DNA of 64,000 nt from Gardnerella piotii (GTDB lineage: Bacteria; Actinomycetota; Actinomycetes; Actinomycetales; Bifidobacteriaceae). Below the pieces are notes generated by a model, which worked only from the letters and a program-made list of their open reading frames with translations, was not told where the DNA came from and did not search any database. The position numbers and the translations under genes are program-made. The stretch covers positions 620,001-684,000 of the forward strand of contig NZ_QJUV01000001.1 in NCBI RefSeq assembly GCF_003397585.1, in the 5' to 3' direction. Each line of letters opens with the position of its first letter. Position 1 is the stretch's first letter. This document shows, in pieces, positions 26,638 through 35,605 of the stretch.

Positions 26638-28349
26638 TGACTTCTTTGCGTTTAGCTTTAGCTCAAATTGACACTTGCGTTGGAAATATAAGCAAAAATA
26701 CGGATGAAATATTGCGATTTTGCAAAGACGCAAGTAGGGGAAATGCCGATATTGTTGTGTTTCCAGAAATGACACTAACTGGGTATCCAATCGAAGACCT
26801 TGCTTTGCGTGCAACATTTAGAAAAGCAGCTAATAATGCCGCTTATAGTCTTGCAAAAAGCTTAAAAGATAGCGGATTAGGTGATTTATACGTTGTTGTT
26901 GGAACGGTTGGTGTAGACGATGAGTTAGGTAAGCCAAGAAATCGCTTGCTTGTTATTAACAACGGAAAAGTGGCGCTTGTTTACGACAAGCATTTTTTGC
27001 CAAACTATGGCGTTTTTGACGAATTTAGAATTTTCTCGTCTGGAGATGATTGCGGGATTCTAAACGTTAAAGGCGCAAAATTAGGATTTGCGATTTGCGA
27101 AGACATTTGGCAAGATGGCGGCCCAGTTGCGCGTCTTTCTAAAGAGGGGATTGATGTTCTAGTAACAATCAACGGTTCTCCGTACGAAGAAGGCAAAACG
27201 GATATTCGATTAAAACTGGCTCAAAAGCGTGCAAAAGAGGTTAATGCTCCGCTTGTTTACGTAAATCAAGTTGGTGCTCAAGATGATCTTGTTTTTGATG
27301 GCGGCAGCTTTGTAGTAAACGCAGACGGGTCTTTGATTGAGCGTTCTAAGATGTTTGATCAAGACTTAAGTTTTGTTGATTTTGATACAGATTTAGATGT
27401 GCAAAAGTGCTCTACGATTGCTCAAAAATTAGACCCAGACGAAGAAGTTTATTGCGCATGCGTTTTAGGACTCAGAGATTACATGCGTAAAAATGGCTTT
27501 AAGGGCGTTTGCTTAGGACTTTCTGGCGGAATCGACTCTGCGCTAGTTGCAACTATGGCGGCGGATGCTTGCGGAGGGCAAAACGTTTGGGGAATTTCAA
27601 TGCCAAGCATGTATTCTTCGCTTGGCTCTAAAGACGATGCTTGCGATTTAGCTAAGCGCCTTGGAGCACATTACGATATTCAGCCTATTGAGCCGCTTTT
27701 TAAGTCATTCCAAAATCAGCTTGATTTGCAAGGTGTTGCTGCAGAAAATTTGCAAGCGCGAGTTAGAGGCGTGATTGTTATGGCGTATTCTAATTCAAAA
27801 GGTTTGCTGGCTTTAGCTACTGGCAATAAGTCGGAGCTTGCATGCGGTTATTCTACGATTTATGGAGATGCGGTAGGTGGGTATGCTCCTATTAAAGATT
27901 TGTTTAAGACTCGCGTTTGGGCGCTTTCTAGATGGCGTAATCGCGCTGCTGAAAATGGCGTAGGTCTTGGAATGTTGCCTATTGCTGGCAGTGAAGATTT
28001 TTCTAAAGACAATAATCCTAAAGAAAAGGCTCCAAAAGATGGCATTCTTATACCTGTAAACTCTATTGTTAAGCCTCCAAGTGCCGAGCTTAGGCCAGGG
28101 CAAAAGGACTCGGATTCTTTGCCAGAATACGATTTGCTAGACAAAGTGTTAGAGGCTCATATCGAGCTTGCTCACGGCAGGGCGGATTTGCTTGCAGACG
28201 GTTTTGATGAGCGCACAGTTGATACAGTTATTCGGCTTGTAGACCGCGCAGAATGGAAGCGTAGGCAGTATCCGTTAGGGCCAAAAGTTACTGCGATTGC
28301 GTTTGGCAGAGATAGGCGAATTCCAGTAACAACGGCGTTTAGAGAATAG
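26637..28349 (+). CDS. nadE: Glutamine-dependent NAD+ synthetase
   Basis: NadE makes NAD+ from nicotinic acid adenine dinucleotide, ATP and glutamine in the last step of NAD synthesis. The N-terminal nitrilase-type amidotransferase (about 1-260) shows the Glu-Lys-Cys triad in FPEMTLTGYP, YDKHFLPNYG and AICEDIW. The C-terminal synthetase (about 275-570) has the pyrophosphatase loop GLSGGIDSALVATMA. The start at ATG 26637 (MTSLRLALAQID) fits the -10 element just upstream; ATG 26619 and TTG 26610 are in frame but overlap that element. Length is about 570 residues. A strong terminator follows. Confidence 0.95.
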   Translation: MTSLRLALAQIDTCVGNISKNTDEILRFCKDASRGNADIVVFPEMTLTGYPIEDLALRATFRKAANNAAYSLAKSLKDSGLGDLYVVVGTVGVDDELGKPRNRLLVINNGKVALVYDKHFLPNYGVFDEFRIFSSGDDCGILNVKGAKLGFAICEDIWQDGGPVARLSKEGIDVLVTINGSPYEEGKTDIRLKLAQKRAKEVNAPLVYVNQVGAQDDLVFDGGSFVVNADGSLIERSKMFDQDLSFVDFDTDLDVQKCSTIAQKLDPDEEVYCACVLGLRDYMRKNGFKGVCLGLSGGIDSALVATMAADACGGQNVWGISMPSMYSSLGSKDDACDLAKRLGAHYDIQPIEPLFKSFQNQLDLQGVAAENLQARVRGVIVMAYSNSKGLLALATGNKSELACGYSTIYGDAVGGYAPIKDLFKTRVWALSRWRNRAAENGVGLGMLPIAGSEDFSKDNNPKEKAPKDGILIPVNSIVKPPSAELRPGQKDSDSLPEYDLLDKVLEAHIELAHGRADLLADGFDERTVDTVIRLVDRAEWKRRQYPLGPKVTAIAFGRDRRIPVTTAFRE

Positions 28350-28424
28350 ACGAAGGCTGGGAACGGATTGGTGAAGCTTGGGAAAAGTCGCAAGCAACCG
28401 CCCGTTCGATACGCGTTGTATATG

Positions 28425-28456
28425 TGCTAGTTTGAGGATTCAAACTAGCATTTTTA
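28425..28456 (+). terminator. Rho-independent terminator after nadE
   Basis: TGCTAGTTTG (28425-28434) and CAAACTAGCA (28441-28450) form a perfect 10-bp stem with a 6-nt loop, followed by TTTTTATT. Confidence 0.9.
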
Positions 28457-28483
28457 TTAAAAATAAGCTAAAAAACAGTAAAA

Positions 28484-28499
28484 TGTGAGGTAACTCACG
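28484..28499. promoter_or_regulatory. CRP/GlxR-type operator upstream of pflB
   Basis: TGTGAGGTAACTCACG matches the actinobacterial GlxR/CRP consensus TGTGANNTANNTCACA at all defined positions except the last. It is 100 bp before the pflB start, so it could activate or repress from the promoter. The regulator is not in this window. Confidence 0.55.
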
Positions 28500-28598
28500 T
28501 TAAAAATGCCAAAAATCGACGTGTACTGTTTGAACATTGCTCTAACATAGTAGAGAAGGCGACGTGAAGAAGCGTCGTGGATACGAAAGGAGTCAAAT

Positions 28599-30974
28599 AT
28601 GGCATCAGTGGATGCATCCGTTCTCAGCGAAGAGGATCTTCGTGCAAAAGCGTGGGATGGATTTACAAGCGGCAATTGGGAAAAAGATATTGACGTTCGT
28701 GACTTTATCCTAAAGAATTACACTCCATACGAGGGTGATGAGACTTTCTTGGCAGACGCCACCGAAAAAACGAAGCATATGTGGAAGTACCTCGACGACA
28801 ACTACTTGGCTGTCGAGCGCGAGCGCCGCGTATACGACGTTGAAACACATATTCCAGCAGGAATTGACGCAATGCCAGCAGGCTACATTGAAAGCCCAGA
28901 AGTAGATAACGTAATCGTAGGTCTTCAAACCGACGAACCTTGCAAGCGCGCTATGATGCCAAACGGCGGTTGGCGAATGGTTGAGCAGGCCATTAAGGAA
29001 GCTGGCAAGGAAGTTGATCCAGAAATCAAGAAGATTTTCACCGTTTATCGCAAGACTCATAACGATGGCGTGTTTGGTGTTTACACCAAGAATATTAAGA
29101 TTGCTCGCCACAACAAGATTTTGACTGGTTTGCCAGATGCTTATGGCCGTGGCCGTATTATTGGTGATTATCGTCGTGTTGCTCTTTACGGCGTAAACAT
29201 GCTTATTGAGTTCAAGAAGCGCGATAAGGATTCGATTCCATACCGCAACGACTTTACTGAGACCGAGATTGAGCATTGGATTCGCTTCCGCGAAGAGCAC
29301 GATGAGCAAATCAAGGCTTTGAAGCAGCTTATTAACTTGGGTAACGAGTACGGCTTGGATTTGAGCCGACCAGCTCAAACCGCTAAGGAAGCTGTTCAGT
29401 GGACTTACATGGGCTATCTTGCTTCTGTTAAGAGCCAGGATGGCGCTGCAATGAGCTTCGGCCGTGTTTCCGCATTCTTCGATTGCTACTTTGAGCGCGA
29501 TTTGAAGGCTGGATTAATCAACGAAACCGACGCTCAGGAAATCATTGATGCTTTGGTTATGAAGCTTCGTATTGTTCGCTTCTTGCGTACTAAGGATTAC
29601 GACGCAATCTTCTCTGGAGATCCATACTGGGCAACTTGGTCCGATGCAGGCTTCAGCGATGATGGCCGTACCTTTGTTACTAAGACTTCGTTCCGTTTGC
29701 TCAACACTTTGACCCTTGAGCATCTTGGGCCAGGTCCAGAGCCAAACATCACTATTTTCTGGGATCCAAAGCTTCCAGAAGCCTACAAGCGTTTCTGCGC
29801 ACGAATCTCTATCGACACTTCTGCAATTCAGTACGAGTCCGATAAAGATATTCGTGAGCACTGGGGCGATGACGCTGCTATTGCTTGCTGCGTTTCCCCA
29901 ATGCGCGTTGGTAAGCAAATGCAGTTCTTCGCTGCACGCGTTAACTCCGCAAAGGCTTTGCTCTACGCGATTAACGGTGGCCGCGATGAAATGACTGGCA
30001 TGCAGGTTATTGATAAGGGCGTTATTGACCCAATCAAGCCAGAAGCTGATGGAACTCTTGACTACGAGAAGGTTAAGGCCAATTACGAGAAGGCTTTGGA
30101 ATGGCTTTCCGAAACCTACATTGAGGCTTTGAACATCATCCACTACATGCATGATAAGTACGCGTACGAGTCCATTGAGATGGCTTTGCACGATAGGGAA
30201 GTCTATCGTACACTCGGCTGTGGTATGTCTGGCTTGTCTATTGCTGCAGATTCCTTGGCTGCTTTGAAGTATGCAAAGGTTTACCCAATCTACAATAAGG
30301 ATGCTAAGACCACTGAAGGTCATGAGTATGAGTACATCGAAGGCGCAGACGACGACTTAATCGTTGGCTACAAGACGGTTGGCGAGTTCCCAATCTACGG
30401 TAACGATGACGATCGTGCTGATGACTTGGCAAAGTGGGTTGTAAGCACTGTTATGGGTCAGGTAAAGCGTTTGCCTGTGTACCGTAATGCTGTTCCAACT
30501 CAGTCTATCTTGACTATTACTTCTAACGTTGAATACGGCAAGAACACTGGTTCCTTCCCATCTGGTCACAAGAAGGGTACTCCTTACGCTCCAGGCGCAA
30601 ACCCAGAAAATGGTATGGATTCTCACGGTATGCTTCCATCCATGTTCTCCGTTGGCAAGATTGACTATGACGATGCTCTCGATGGTATTTCTTTGACCAA
30701 CACCATTACGCCAGATGGTTTGGGAAGAGATGAAGACGAGCGTATAACGAATTTGGTTGGTATTTTGGACGCTGGCAACGGTCACGGCTTGTACCACGCA
30801 AACATCAACGTTTTGCGCAAGGAACAGCTTGAAGACGCTGTTGAGCACCCAGAAAAGTACCCACACCTTACGGTTCGCGTTTCTGGCTACGCAGTGAACT
30901 TCGTAAAGCTCACTAAGGAGCAGCAGCTCGACGTTATTTCTCGTACATTCCACCAGGGTTCAGTTACTGACTGA
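28599..30974 (+). CDS. pflB: Formate C-acetyltransferase (pyruvate formate-lyase)
   Basis: PFL splits pyruvate with CoA into acetyl-CoA and formate in anaerobic metabolism, which in bifid-shunt organisms gives extra ATP and balances redox. It is a glycyl-radical enzyme: the radical Gly lies in RVSGYAVNF near the C-terminus, and the paired active-site cysteines are in [11 protein letters not shown]. The length of 791 residues is full. AAAGGAG precedes ATG 28599. Codon use is strongly biased toward preferred codons, as for a highly expressed gene. A CRP-type box lies upstream, and the activase gene follows after a hairpin. Confidence 0.97.
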   Translation: MASVDASVLSEEDLRAKAWDGFTSGNWEKDIDVRDFILKNYTPYEGDETFLADATEKTKHMWKYLDDNYLAVERERRVYDVETHIPAGIDAMPAGYIESPEVDNVIVGLQTDEPCKRAMMPNGGWRMVEQAIKEAGKEVDPEIKKIFTVYRKTHNDGVFGVYTKNIKIARHNKILTGLPDAYGRGRIIGDYRRVALYGVNMLIEFKKRDKDSIPYRNDFTETEIEHWIRFREEHDEQIKALKQLINLGNEYGLDLSRPAQTAKEAVQWTYMGYLASVKSQDGAAMSFGRVSAFFDCYFERDLKAGLINETDAQEIIDALVMKLRIVRFLRTKDYDAIFSGDPYWATWSDAGFSDDGRTFVTKTSFRLLNTLTLEHLGPGPEPNITIFWDPKLPEAYKRFCARISIDTSAIQYESDKDIREHWGDDAAIACCVSPMRVGKQMQFFAARVNSAKALLYAINGGRDEMTGMQVIDKGVIDPIKPEADGTLDYEKVKANYEKALEWLSETYIEALNIIHYMHDKYAYESIEMALHDREVYRTLGCGMSGLSIAADSLAALKYAKVYPIYNKDAKTTEGHEYEYIEGADDDLIVGYKTVGEFPIYGNDDDRADDLAKWVVSTVMGQVKRLPVYRNAVPTQSILTITSNVEYGKNTGSFPSGHKKGTPYAPGANPENGMDSHGMLPSMFSVGKIDYDDALDGISLTNTITPDGLGRDEDERITNLVGILDAGNGHGLYHANINVLRKEQLEDAVEHPEKYPHLTVRVSGYAVNFVKLTKEQQLDVISRTFHQGSVTD

Positions 30975-30992
30975 TTCTGATTGATTGCGAAT

Positions 30993-31031
30993 GCCGCCGG
31001 GAGTGAGTAGGTTTTGCTCCTGGCGGCTTTT
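30993..31031 (+). terminator. Terminator or attenuator between pflB and pflA
   Basis: GCCGCCGGGAG (30993-31003) pairs with CTCCTGGCGGC (31017-31027), 11 bp with one G-T wobble, followed by TTTTA. It likely limits read-through, keeping the activase below PFL. Confidence 0.85.
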
Positions 31032-31083
31032 AAAATAAAATAGACTTAAAGATTACCAAAGACGGTTATAGGAGGGCATGTAA

Positions 31084-31965
31084 ATGGCTGAAAACACAGC
31101 ATTTCGCACTACGACTCAGCACATGTTAAAGGAGTCAAAAGAGTATGCCCGACAAACTTTAATGGGTGGTCTTTCTGGTTTTGAATCTCCAATTGGATTA
31201 GACAGAAAAGACCGCTTAGTTGCTCTTAAAACTGGCGATATTGGATTTGTGCATTCTTGGGATATTAATACTTCTGTTGATGGCCCTGGCACTCGCATGA
31301 CAGTGTTTATGAGTGGCTGCCCACTTCGCTGCCAATATTGCCAAAATCCAGATACTTGGAAAATGCGCGACGGCAAGCCAGTCTACTTAGATGCAATGAT
31401 TAAAAAAGTAGACCGTTATCAAAGTCTTTTTAAGGCAACAGGCGGCGGAATAACTTTTTCTGGCGGAGAATCCATGATGCAACCAGCTTTTGTATCTAGA
31501 GTGTTTCGTGCAGCAAAAGAGATGGGTGTGCATACTTGCTTAGATACTTCGGGCTTTTTGAATCGCAATTATACGGACGAAATGATTGACGACATTGATC
31601 TTTGCTTGCTAGATGTTAAATCTGGTATTGAAGAAACGTATAAAAAAGTAACTGGCGGCTTGCTTCAGCCAACTATTGACTTTGGTCAGCGATTGGCGAA
31701 GGCTGGTAAGAAGATTTGGGTGCGTTTTGTGCTCGTTCCAGGTCTTACAGACAGCGAAGAAAATGTTGAAAAAGTTGCTGAGATTTGCGATTCATTTGGT
31801 GATGCTGTTGAGCATATTGACGTGCTTGGATTCCATCAACTAGGCCGCCCAAAGTGGCATGAGCTTAGGATTCCATACCCTCTTGAGAATCAAAAAGGAC
31901 CTTCTAGGGCGCTTAAAGAGCGAGTTGTAAACCAGTTCAAAGACCACGGTTTTGTTGTGTACTAG
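31084..31965 (+). CDS. pflA: Pyruvate formate-lyase activating enzyme (radical SAM)
   Basis: This radical-SAM enzyme abstracts hydrogen from the PFL glycine to create the radical. The iron-sulfur motif CX3CX2C is visible as CPLRCQYC (about residues 79-86), followed by the GGG(I/V)TFSGGE motif as GGGITFSGGE. The 293-residue protein has a normal length, with an N-terminal extension of about 45 residues before SWDINTSVDGPG. GGAGGG lies 8 bases before ATG 31084. It lies 109 bp after pflB with a terminator between, in the conserved pflB-pflA order. Confidence 0.95.
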   Translation: MAENTAFRTTTQHMLKESKEYARQTLMGGLSGFESPIGLDRKDRLVALKTGDIGFVHSWDINTSVDGPGTRMTVFMSGCPLRCQYCQNPDTWKMRDGKPVYLDAMIKKVDRYQSLFKATGGGITFSGGESMMQPAFVSRVFRAAKEMGVHTCLDTSGFLNRNYTDEMIDDIDLCLLDVKSGIEETYKKVTGGLLQPTIDFGQRLAKAGKKIWVRFVLVPGLTDSEENVEKVAEICDSFGDAVEHIDVLGFHQLGRPKWHELRIPYPLENQKGPSRALKERVVNQFKDHGFVVY

Positions 31966-32024
31966 ACTGCGTTTAGATTGCATCAAAAATGTAACTGTAA
32001 TTTAGACAATTTTTGCGTATTGTA

Positions 32025-32054
32025 TTGTTTTTTTTTTAAAGGATTTTGTATAAT
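32025..32054 (+). promoter_or_regulatory. Candidate promoter with a T10 tract in the spacer
   Basis: TTGTTT (32025-32030) and TATAAT (32049-32054) are about 18 bp apart. A run of ten T (32028-32037) overlaps the -35 and spacer, so length change would alter spacing. Confidence 0.4.
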
Positions 32055-32089
32055 TATACAAATAACCTTTTTTAGAGAAAGGATACGCA

Positions 32090-32446
32090 ATGAAGCGCAG
32101 AATAGGTTGTTGGATTGCATTAGCTTTTACATTAGCGTTAGCTATTTTTGTGCGGTGTAACGATCAGTTTGGTTTTGCTACAGCGCTTACTGTTTTCGTT
32201 ATTTTGCCAATAATTTTGTTGCCAATAAACATTGTTGCATCGTTTGATGAGAAACTTCTTATTGAAGTGCCAATAATATCTATTGCGATAACTTTTGTTA
32301 TAGAACTTGTTACTTTCCCAATATCCAAGTTCTCGGATTTAGGTTTACATGTTGGCTACGTTATTCCAACAGTTTTAGTTTCGGCAGTCGCATTTACTCT
32401 TACTAGATTCCTTAAAACTAGGCTTGTTAAGCGCATAACTCAATAA
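32090..32446 (+). CDS. Small membrane protein of unknown function
   Basis: I do not recognise the family. The 118-residue product starts MKRRIGC and has four hydrophobic stretches (about 6-20, 24-45, 52-80 and 85-107) broken by few charged residues, ending in a basic tail KTRLVKRI. GAAAGGA lies 7 bases before the ATG. It stands alone between pflA and the RNase D-like gene, with its own candidate promoter upstream and a strong terminator downstream, which supports it as an independent gene. Confidence 0.65.
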   Translation: MKRRIGCWIALAFTLALAIFVRCNDQFGFATALTVFVILPIILLPINIVASFDEKLLIEVPIISIAITFVIELVTFPISKFSDLGLHVGYVIPTVLVSAVAFTLTRFLKTRLVKRITQ

Positions 32447-32533
32447 GAATCAAACAATAAAACAGATTGATTATTTAAATTATTATTTAATTTATTACTT
32501 ATTTTGATTAGTCGTAGTTGTGTGCGAAAGTTG

Positions 32534-32580
32534 AAGCCGTGTTAAAAGATGCATAATCTATAACACGGCTTAAATATTTT
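32534..32580 (+). terminator. Rho-independent terminator
   Basis: AAGCCGTGTTA (32534-32544) and TAACACGGCTT (32561-32571) form a perfect 11-bp stem followed by AAATATTTTTT. Confidence 0.88.
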
Positions 32581-32632
32581 TTACGGATATTTTGCAAAAA
32601 ATTACAAAGTAAGATGCAAAAAGCGTAAGAAT

Positions 32633-34045
32633 TTGGCTAAAGCGTGGAATCGGGAGGCGTTCTTGAATAAGGAACCAAAGCTCTTAAAAGAGCCTAGAGA
32701 AGGAGTTCCAGAAGTCATTGATACGCTTGAAGCATATAAAGAATATTGTAATTTGTTGGCAGCAGGGTCGGGGCCTTTGGCTGCAGACGCAGAGCGCGCA
32801 TCTGGTTTTAGATATGGTCACGAAGATTGGCTGATTCAGTTTAAACGCAAAGGTGCAGGAATTGGATTGCTGGACCCAATAGCTTTAGGAAAACTTGGCG
32901 TTGATTGGCATGAATTTAATGAGGCAGTAGGGGATGCGCCTTGGATTATTCACGATTCTATGCAAGATTTGCCAGGATTTTTCGATATTGGTTTGCGTCC
33001 GCGTGCTTTATTTGATACAGAAATCGCAGCTAAATTGCTTGGTAGAAAGCGATTTGGATTAAGCTCTGTAACTGAATATTATTTGGGGTTGACTCTTGCA
33101 AAAGAACATTCTGCAGCGGATTGGTCATATAGACCTCTTCCTAGAGATTGGCGAAATTACGCTGCTTTAGACGTTGAATTGCTAATCGAATTAGAAGAAG
33201 TAATGAGCGGCGAGTTAAAAAAGCAAGGCAAGCTTTTATGGGCAAATCAAGAGTTTGCACACTTATTAAGTAAAGGTGCGCAAAAGAAGGCTCCTCACCC
33301 AAATCCTTGGCTTAGAATATCTCATATAAGCGTTCTTATGCACGATAAAATCGGCTTGATGATTGCAAAAGAGCTTTGGCAAAAGCGAGATGAGCTTGCT
33401 TGTCAATACGATATTGCGCCAACTCTATTGCTTTCGGATGCTGCGATTATTGAAGCAGGAAAGCGAAAACCAAGTAATTCTAGGGAGTTTCGCTCAATTC
33501 GCATTCTTAACGAACGCGTTAGGATTCACACGGGCAGCGAGCAAGACAAGATGTTTGAACGTTATGCTCCGATTCAGCGCAAAATCAAGCCAAATGTGTG
33601 GAAAGCTGTTATAGAAGACGCGATTAGTCGCGCTAAAAGTGGGGAAGTTGCTATTATTTCTAAGCTTGATGATTCAAGTAGTAAATATGGCAATTACAAC
33701 GATGCTGGCGATTTTGGCGATACTGGCAATTCTGCGGATTCTGGCGATTCTGCTGATTCTAGCGACGCACAAGAATCGCAAGCAGCTCCACGATCTATGA
33801 AGTATTGGCGTGATCATCATCCTAAAAGATATGAGCGCTTACAAAATGTAAAGCAGTCTTTAATCAAGATTGCAGAAGATACTCACACGCCTACGGAAAT
33901 CATTATTAAACCGCAAATTATTCGCAATCTTTGTTGGCAAGATAATATTGAGCATATTGATGTTAAGGAGTTTCTTGTAGAGCAGGGTGCAAGAACGTGG
34001 CAAAGCGATTTAATTGCTGAGTCCGTAACTCGCGCTATTATGTAA
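32633..34045 (+). CDS. RNase D-like 3'-5' exonuclease with HRDC domain
   Basis: RNase D-type enzymes trim tRNA and other RNA 3' ends. The DEDD exonuclease domain (about 25-200) shows the first acidic pair in AADAERASGFRYG, the second Asp in HDSMQDLPGF and the YAALDVELLIEL motif with Tyr and Asp. An HRDC domain follows (about 230-310; KELWQKRDELACQYD). Between it and the C-terminus lies a Gly/Asp/Ser-rich linker (about 345-385). The start is TTG 32633 (MAKAWNREAF), with GTAAG-type weak ribosome binding. It is 51 bp upstream of tig. The related annotation 'ribonuclease D' is usual in actinobacteria. Confidence 0.88.
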   Translation: MAKAWNREAFLNKEPKLLKEPREGVPEVIDTLEAYKEYCNLLAAGSGPLAADAERASGFRYGHEDWLIQFKRKGAGIGLLDPIALGKLGVDWHEFNEAVGDAPWIIHDSMQDLPGFFDIGLRPRALFDTEIAAKLLGRKRFGLSSVTEYYLGLTLAKEHSAADWSYRPLPRDWRNYAALDVELLIELEEVMSGELKKQGKLLWANQEFAHLLSKGAQKKAPHPNPWLRISHISVLMHDKIGLMIAKELWQKRDELACQYDIAPTLLLSDAAIIEAGKRKPSNSREFRSIRILNERVRIHTGSEQDKMFERYAPIQRKIKPNVWKAVIEDAISRAKSGEVAIISKLDDSSSKYGNYNDAGDFGDTGNSADSGDSADSSDAQESQAAPRSMKYWRDHHPKRYERLQNVKQSLIKIAEDTHTPTEIIIKPQIIRNLCWQDNIEHIDVKEFLVEQGARTWQSDLIAESVTRAIM

Positions 34046-34096
34046 CGGTTGTGCCATATGGCAGAAGCTAGAAAACGTAATTTCAGGAGCGCAAGC

Positions 34097-35455
34097 GTGA
34101 AAATCAGCGTCAGGAATCTTGAGCCAACTAAGGTTAAGCTCACCATTACCGCAGATCTCGAAGATTTTGAGCCATTTATGGATCAGGCTCGTAAAGAGAT
34201 CGCAAAGCAAATCAACGTGCCAGGTTTTCGTAAGGGACACGTACCAGGCAAGATTGTAGATCAGCGAGTTGGCTTCGGAGCTGTTGCCGGTGAAGCTGTA
34301 AATTCTGCTGTTCCAGAGCTTTATTCTAAGGCTTTGGAAGAAAAGAAGATTCGCCCAATGGATCAGCCAGAATTTGATGTTCAGGAAGTCCCAGAATCTG
34401 CTAAAGACGAACTTAAGCTTAAGTTTGTTGCAACTGTTGAGCGTCGCCCAGAGTTCAAGCTTAACAAGTTTAAGGGTGTAGAAATCGAAGTAGAGAAGCC
34501 GGAAGTTAAAGATAGCGATGTTAAGGCTCGTCTTGAGGCTTTGCGCGCACGTTTTGGCACTCTTGTTGGTGTTGATCGCCCAGCTAAGAAGGGTGATTTT
34601 GCAAACATCGATTTGGAAGCTAAGATTAACGACGAAGTTGCCGATTCTCAAAATGGCGTAAGCTACGAGCTTGGTTCCAACACTATGCTTGATGGTTTGG
34701 ATGAGGCTTTGGAAGGTCTTTCCGCTGGAGAAGAAACCACTTTTGAAGGTACTCTCGAAGCTGGAAAGAACCAGGGCAAGAAAGCTCAGGTTAAGGTAAA
34801 GGTTAACTCCGTTAAGGCTCAAGAATTGCCAAAGCTTGACGATGAGTTTGCTAAGGAAGCATCTGAGTTCGACACTTTGAAGGAGCTTAAGGAAGACGTT
34901 CGTAAGTCTTTGGAGCAGGCAAATGAAGGCCGTCAGGCAACTCTTGCTCGCGATGCTTTTATTGCTAAGATTCAAGAAGAAGTTGAAATTCCTGTGCCAA
35001 AGGGTGTTAAAGATAAGGCTGTTGCCGAGCACCTTAAGGGCATGACTCCAGACCCAGAAAAGGCCACTAAGAAGCAAAAGGAAGAGGCTGAAAAGGCTGC
35101 AGAAAAGGAGCTTCGTGACCAGATGGTTCTCGACGCTTTGGCAGAAAGCCTCGATGTTTCTGTTTCTCAAGCAGACGTTACCAACTTCTTGGTTTCTGTT
35201 GCTCAGCAGTACGGAATGGATCCAAGCCAGTTTATTAACGCTATTGTTCGCAATGGTCAGCTTGGTTCTGCTGTTCAAGAAGTTGCTCGCTCTAAGGGCT
35301 TGCTTGCTGGCATGCGCGCTGTAAAGTTCGTTGCTGGCGGAGAAGCTCTTGATTTGAGTGCTTTCTTGTCGGAAGATGAAGAGCCAGAAGATGAAAGCGT
35401 TAAGGCTGCTTCTGCTGCTGCAGCTGTTGCCGATGAGCTTTCTGCTGAAAAGTAG
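34097..35455 (+). CDS. tig: Trigger factor (ribosome-associated chaperone, FKBP-type isomerase)
   Basis: Trigger factor binds nascent chains at the ribosome exit tunnel and has proline isomerase activity. The N-terminal ribosome-binding signature GFRKGHVPGK (about residues 44-53) is present, followed by the FKBP domain (about 150-235; KKGDFANIDLEA) and a long helical C-terminal domain with an Ala/Glu-rich acidic end. I set the start at GTG 34097 (reads MKISVRNLEPT), 7 bases after AGGAG; a longer frame from 34049 would add 16 residues without a ribosome binding site. Highly biased codons fit strong expression. A terminator follows. Confidence 0.95.
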   Translation: MKISVRNLEPTKVKLTITADLEDFEPFMDQARKEIAKQINVPGFRKGHVPGKIVDQRVGFGAVAGEAVNSAVPELYSKALEEKKIRPMDQPEFDVQEVPESAKDELKLKFVATVERRPEFKLNKFKGVEIEVEKPEVKDSDVKARLEALRARFGTLVGVDRPAKKGDFANIDLEAKINDEVADSQNGVSYELGSNTMLDGLDEALEGLSAGEETTFEGTLEAGKNQGKKAQVKVKVNSVKAQELPKLDDEFAKEASEFDTLKELKEDVRKSLEQANEGRQATLARDAFIAKIQEEVEIPVPKGVKDKAVAEHLKGMTPDPEKATKKQKEEAEKAAEKELRDQMVLDALAESLDVSVSQADVTNFLVSVAQQYGMDPSQFINAIVRNGQLGSAVQEVARSKGLLAGMRAVKFVAGGEALDLSAFLSEDEEPEDESVKAASAAAAVADELSAEK

Positions 35456-35498
35456 TTAGAGTCTTCTAAATTAGAATCTTCTAATAATCTTGTTATTT

Positions 35499-35531
35499 AA
35501 GACCTAGTAGAGTATAACTCTGCTGGGTCTT
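35499..35531 (+). terminator. Stem-loop after tig
   Basis: AAGACC (35499-35504) to GGGTCTT (35525-35531) form an interrupted ~15-bp hairpin with a TATA loop, followed by an AT-rich tail. Likely terminator of tig. Confidence 0.7.
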
Positions 35532-35605
35532 ACTTATATTTAATTAAATAATTACTATATAGAATTACGATTATTATAGAAAAATGTTAAGAATTGCGAG
35601 ACATT

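Noticed and set aside
34010-35278. 422-residue open frame on the minus strand across tig
   Set aside because: It is the mirror of a highly biased, long coding gene (tig), has no ribosome binding site and a Leu/Ser/Asn composition typical of antisense frames.
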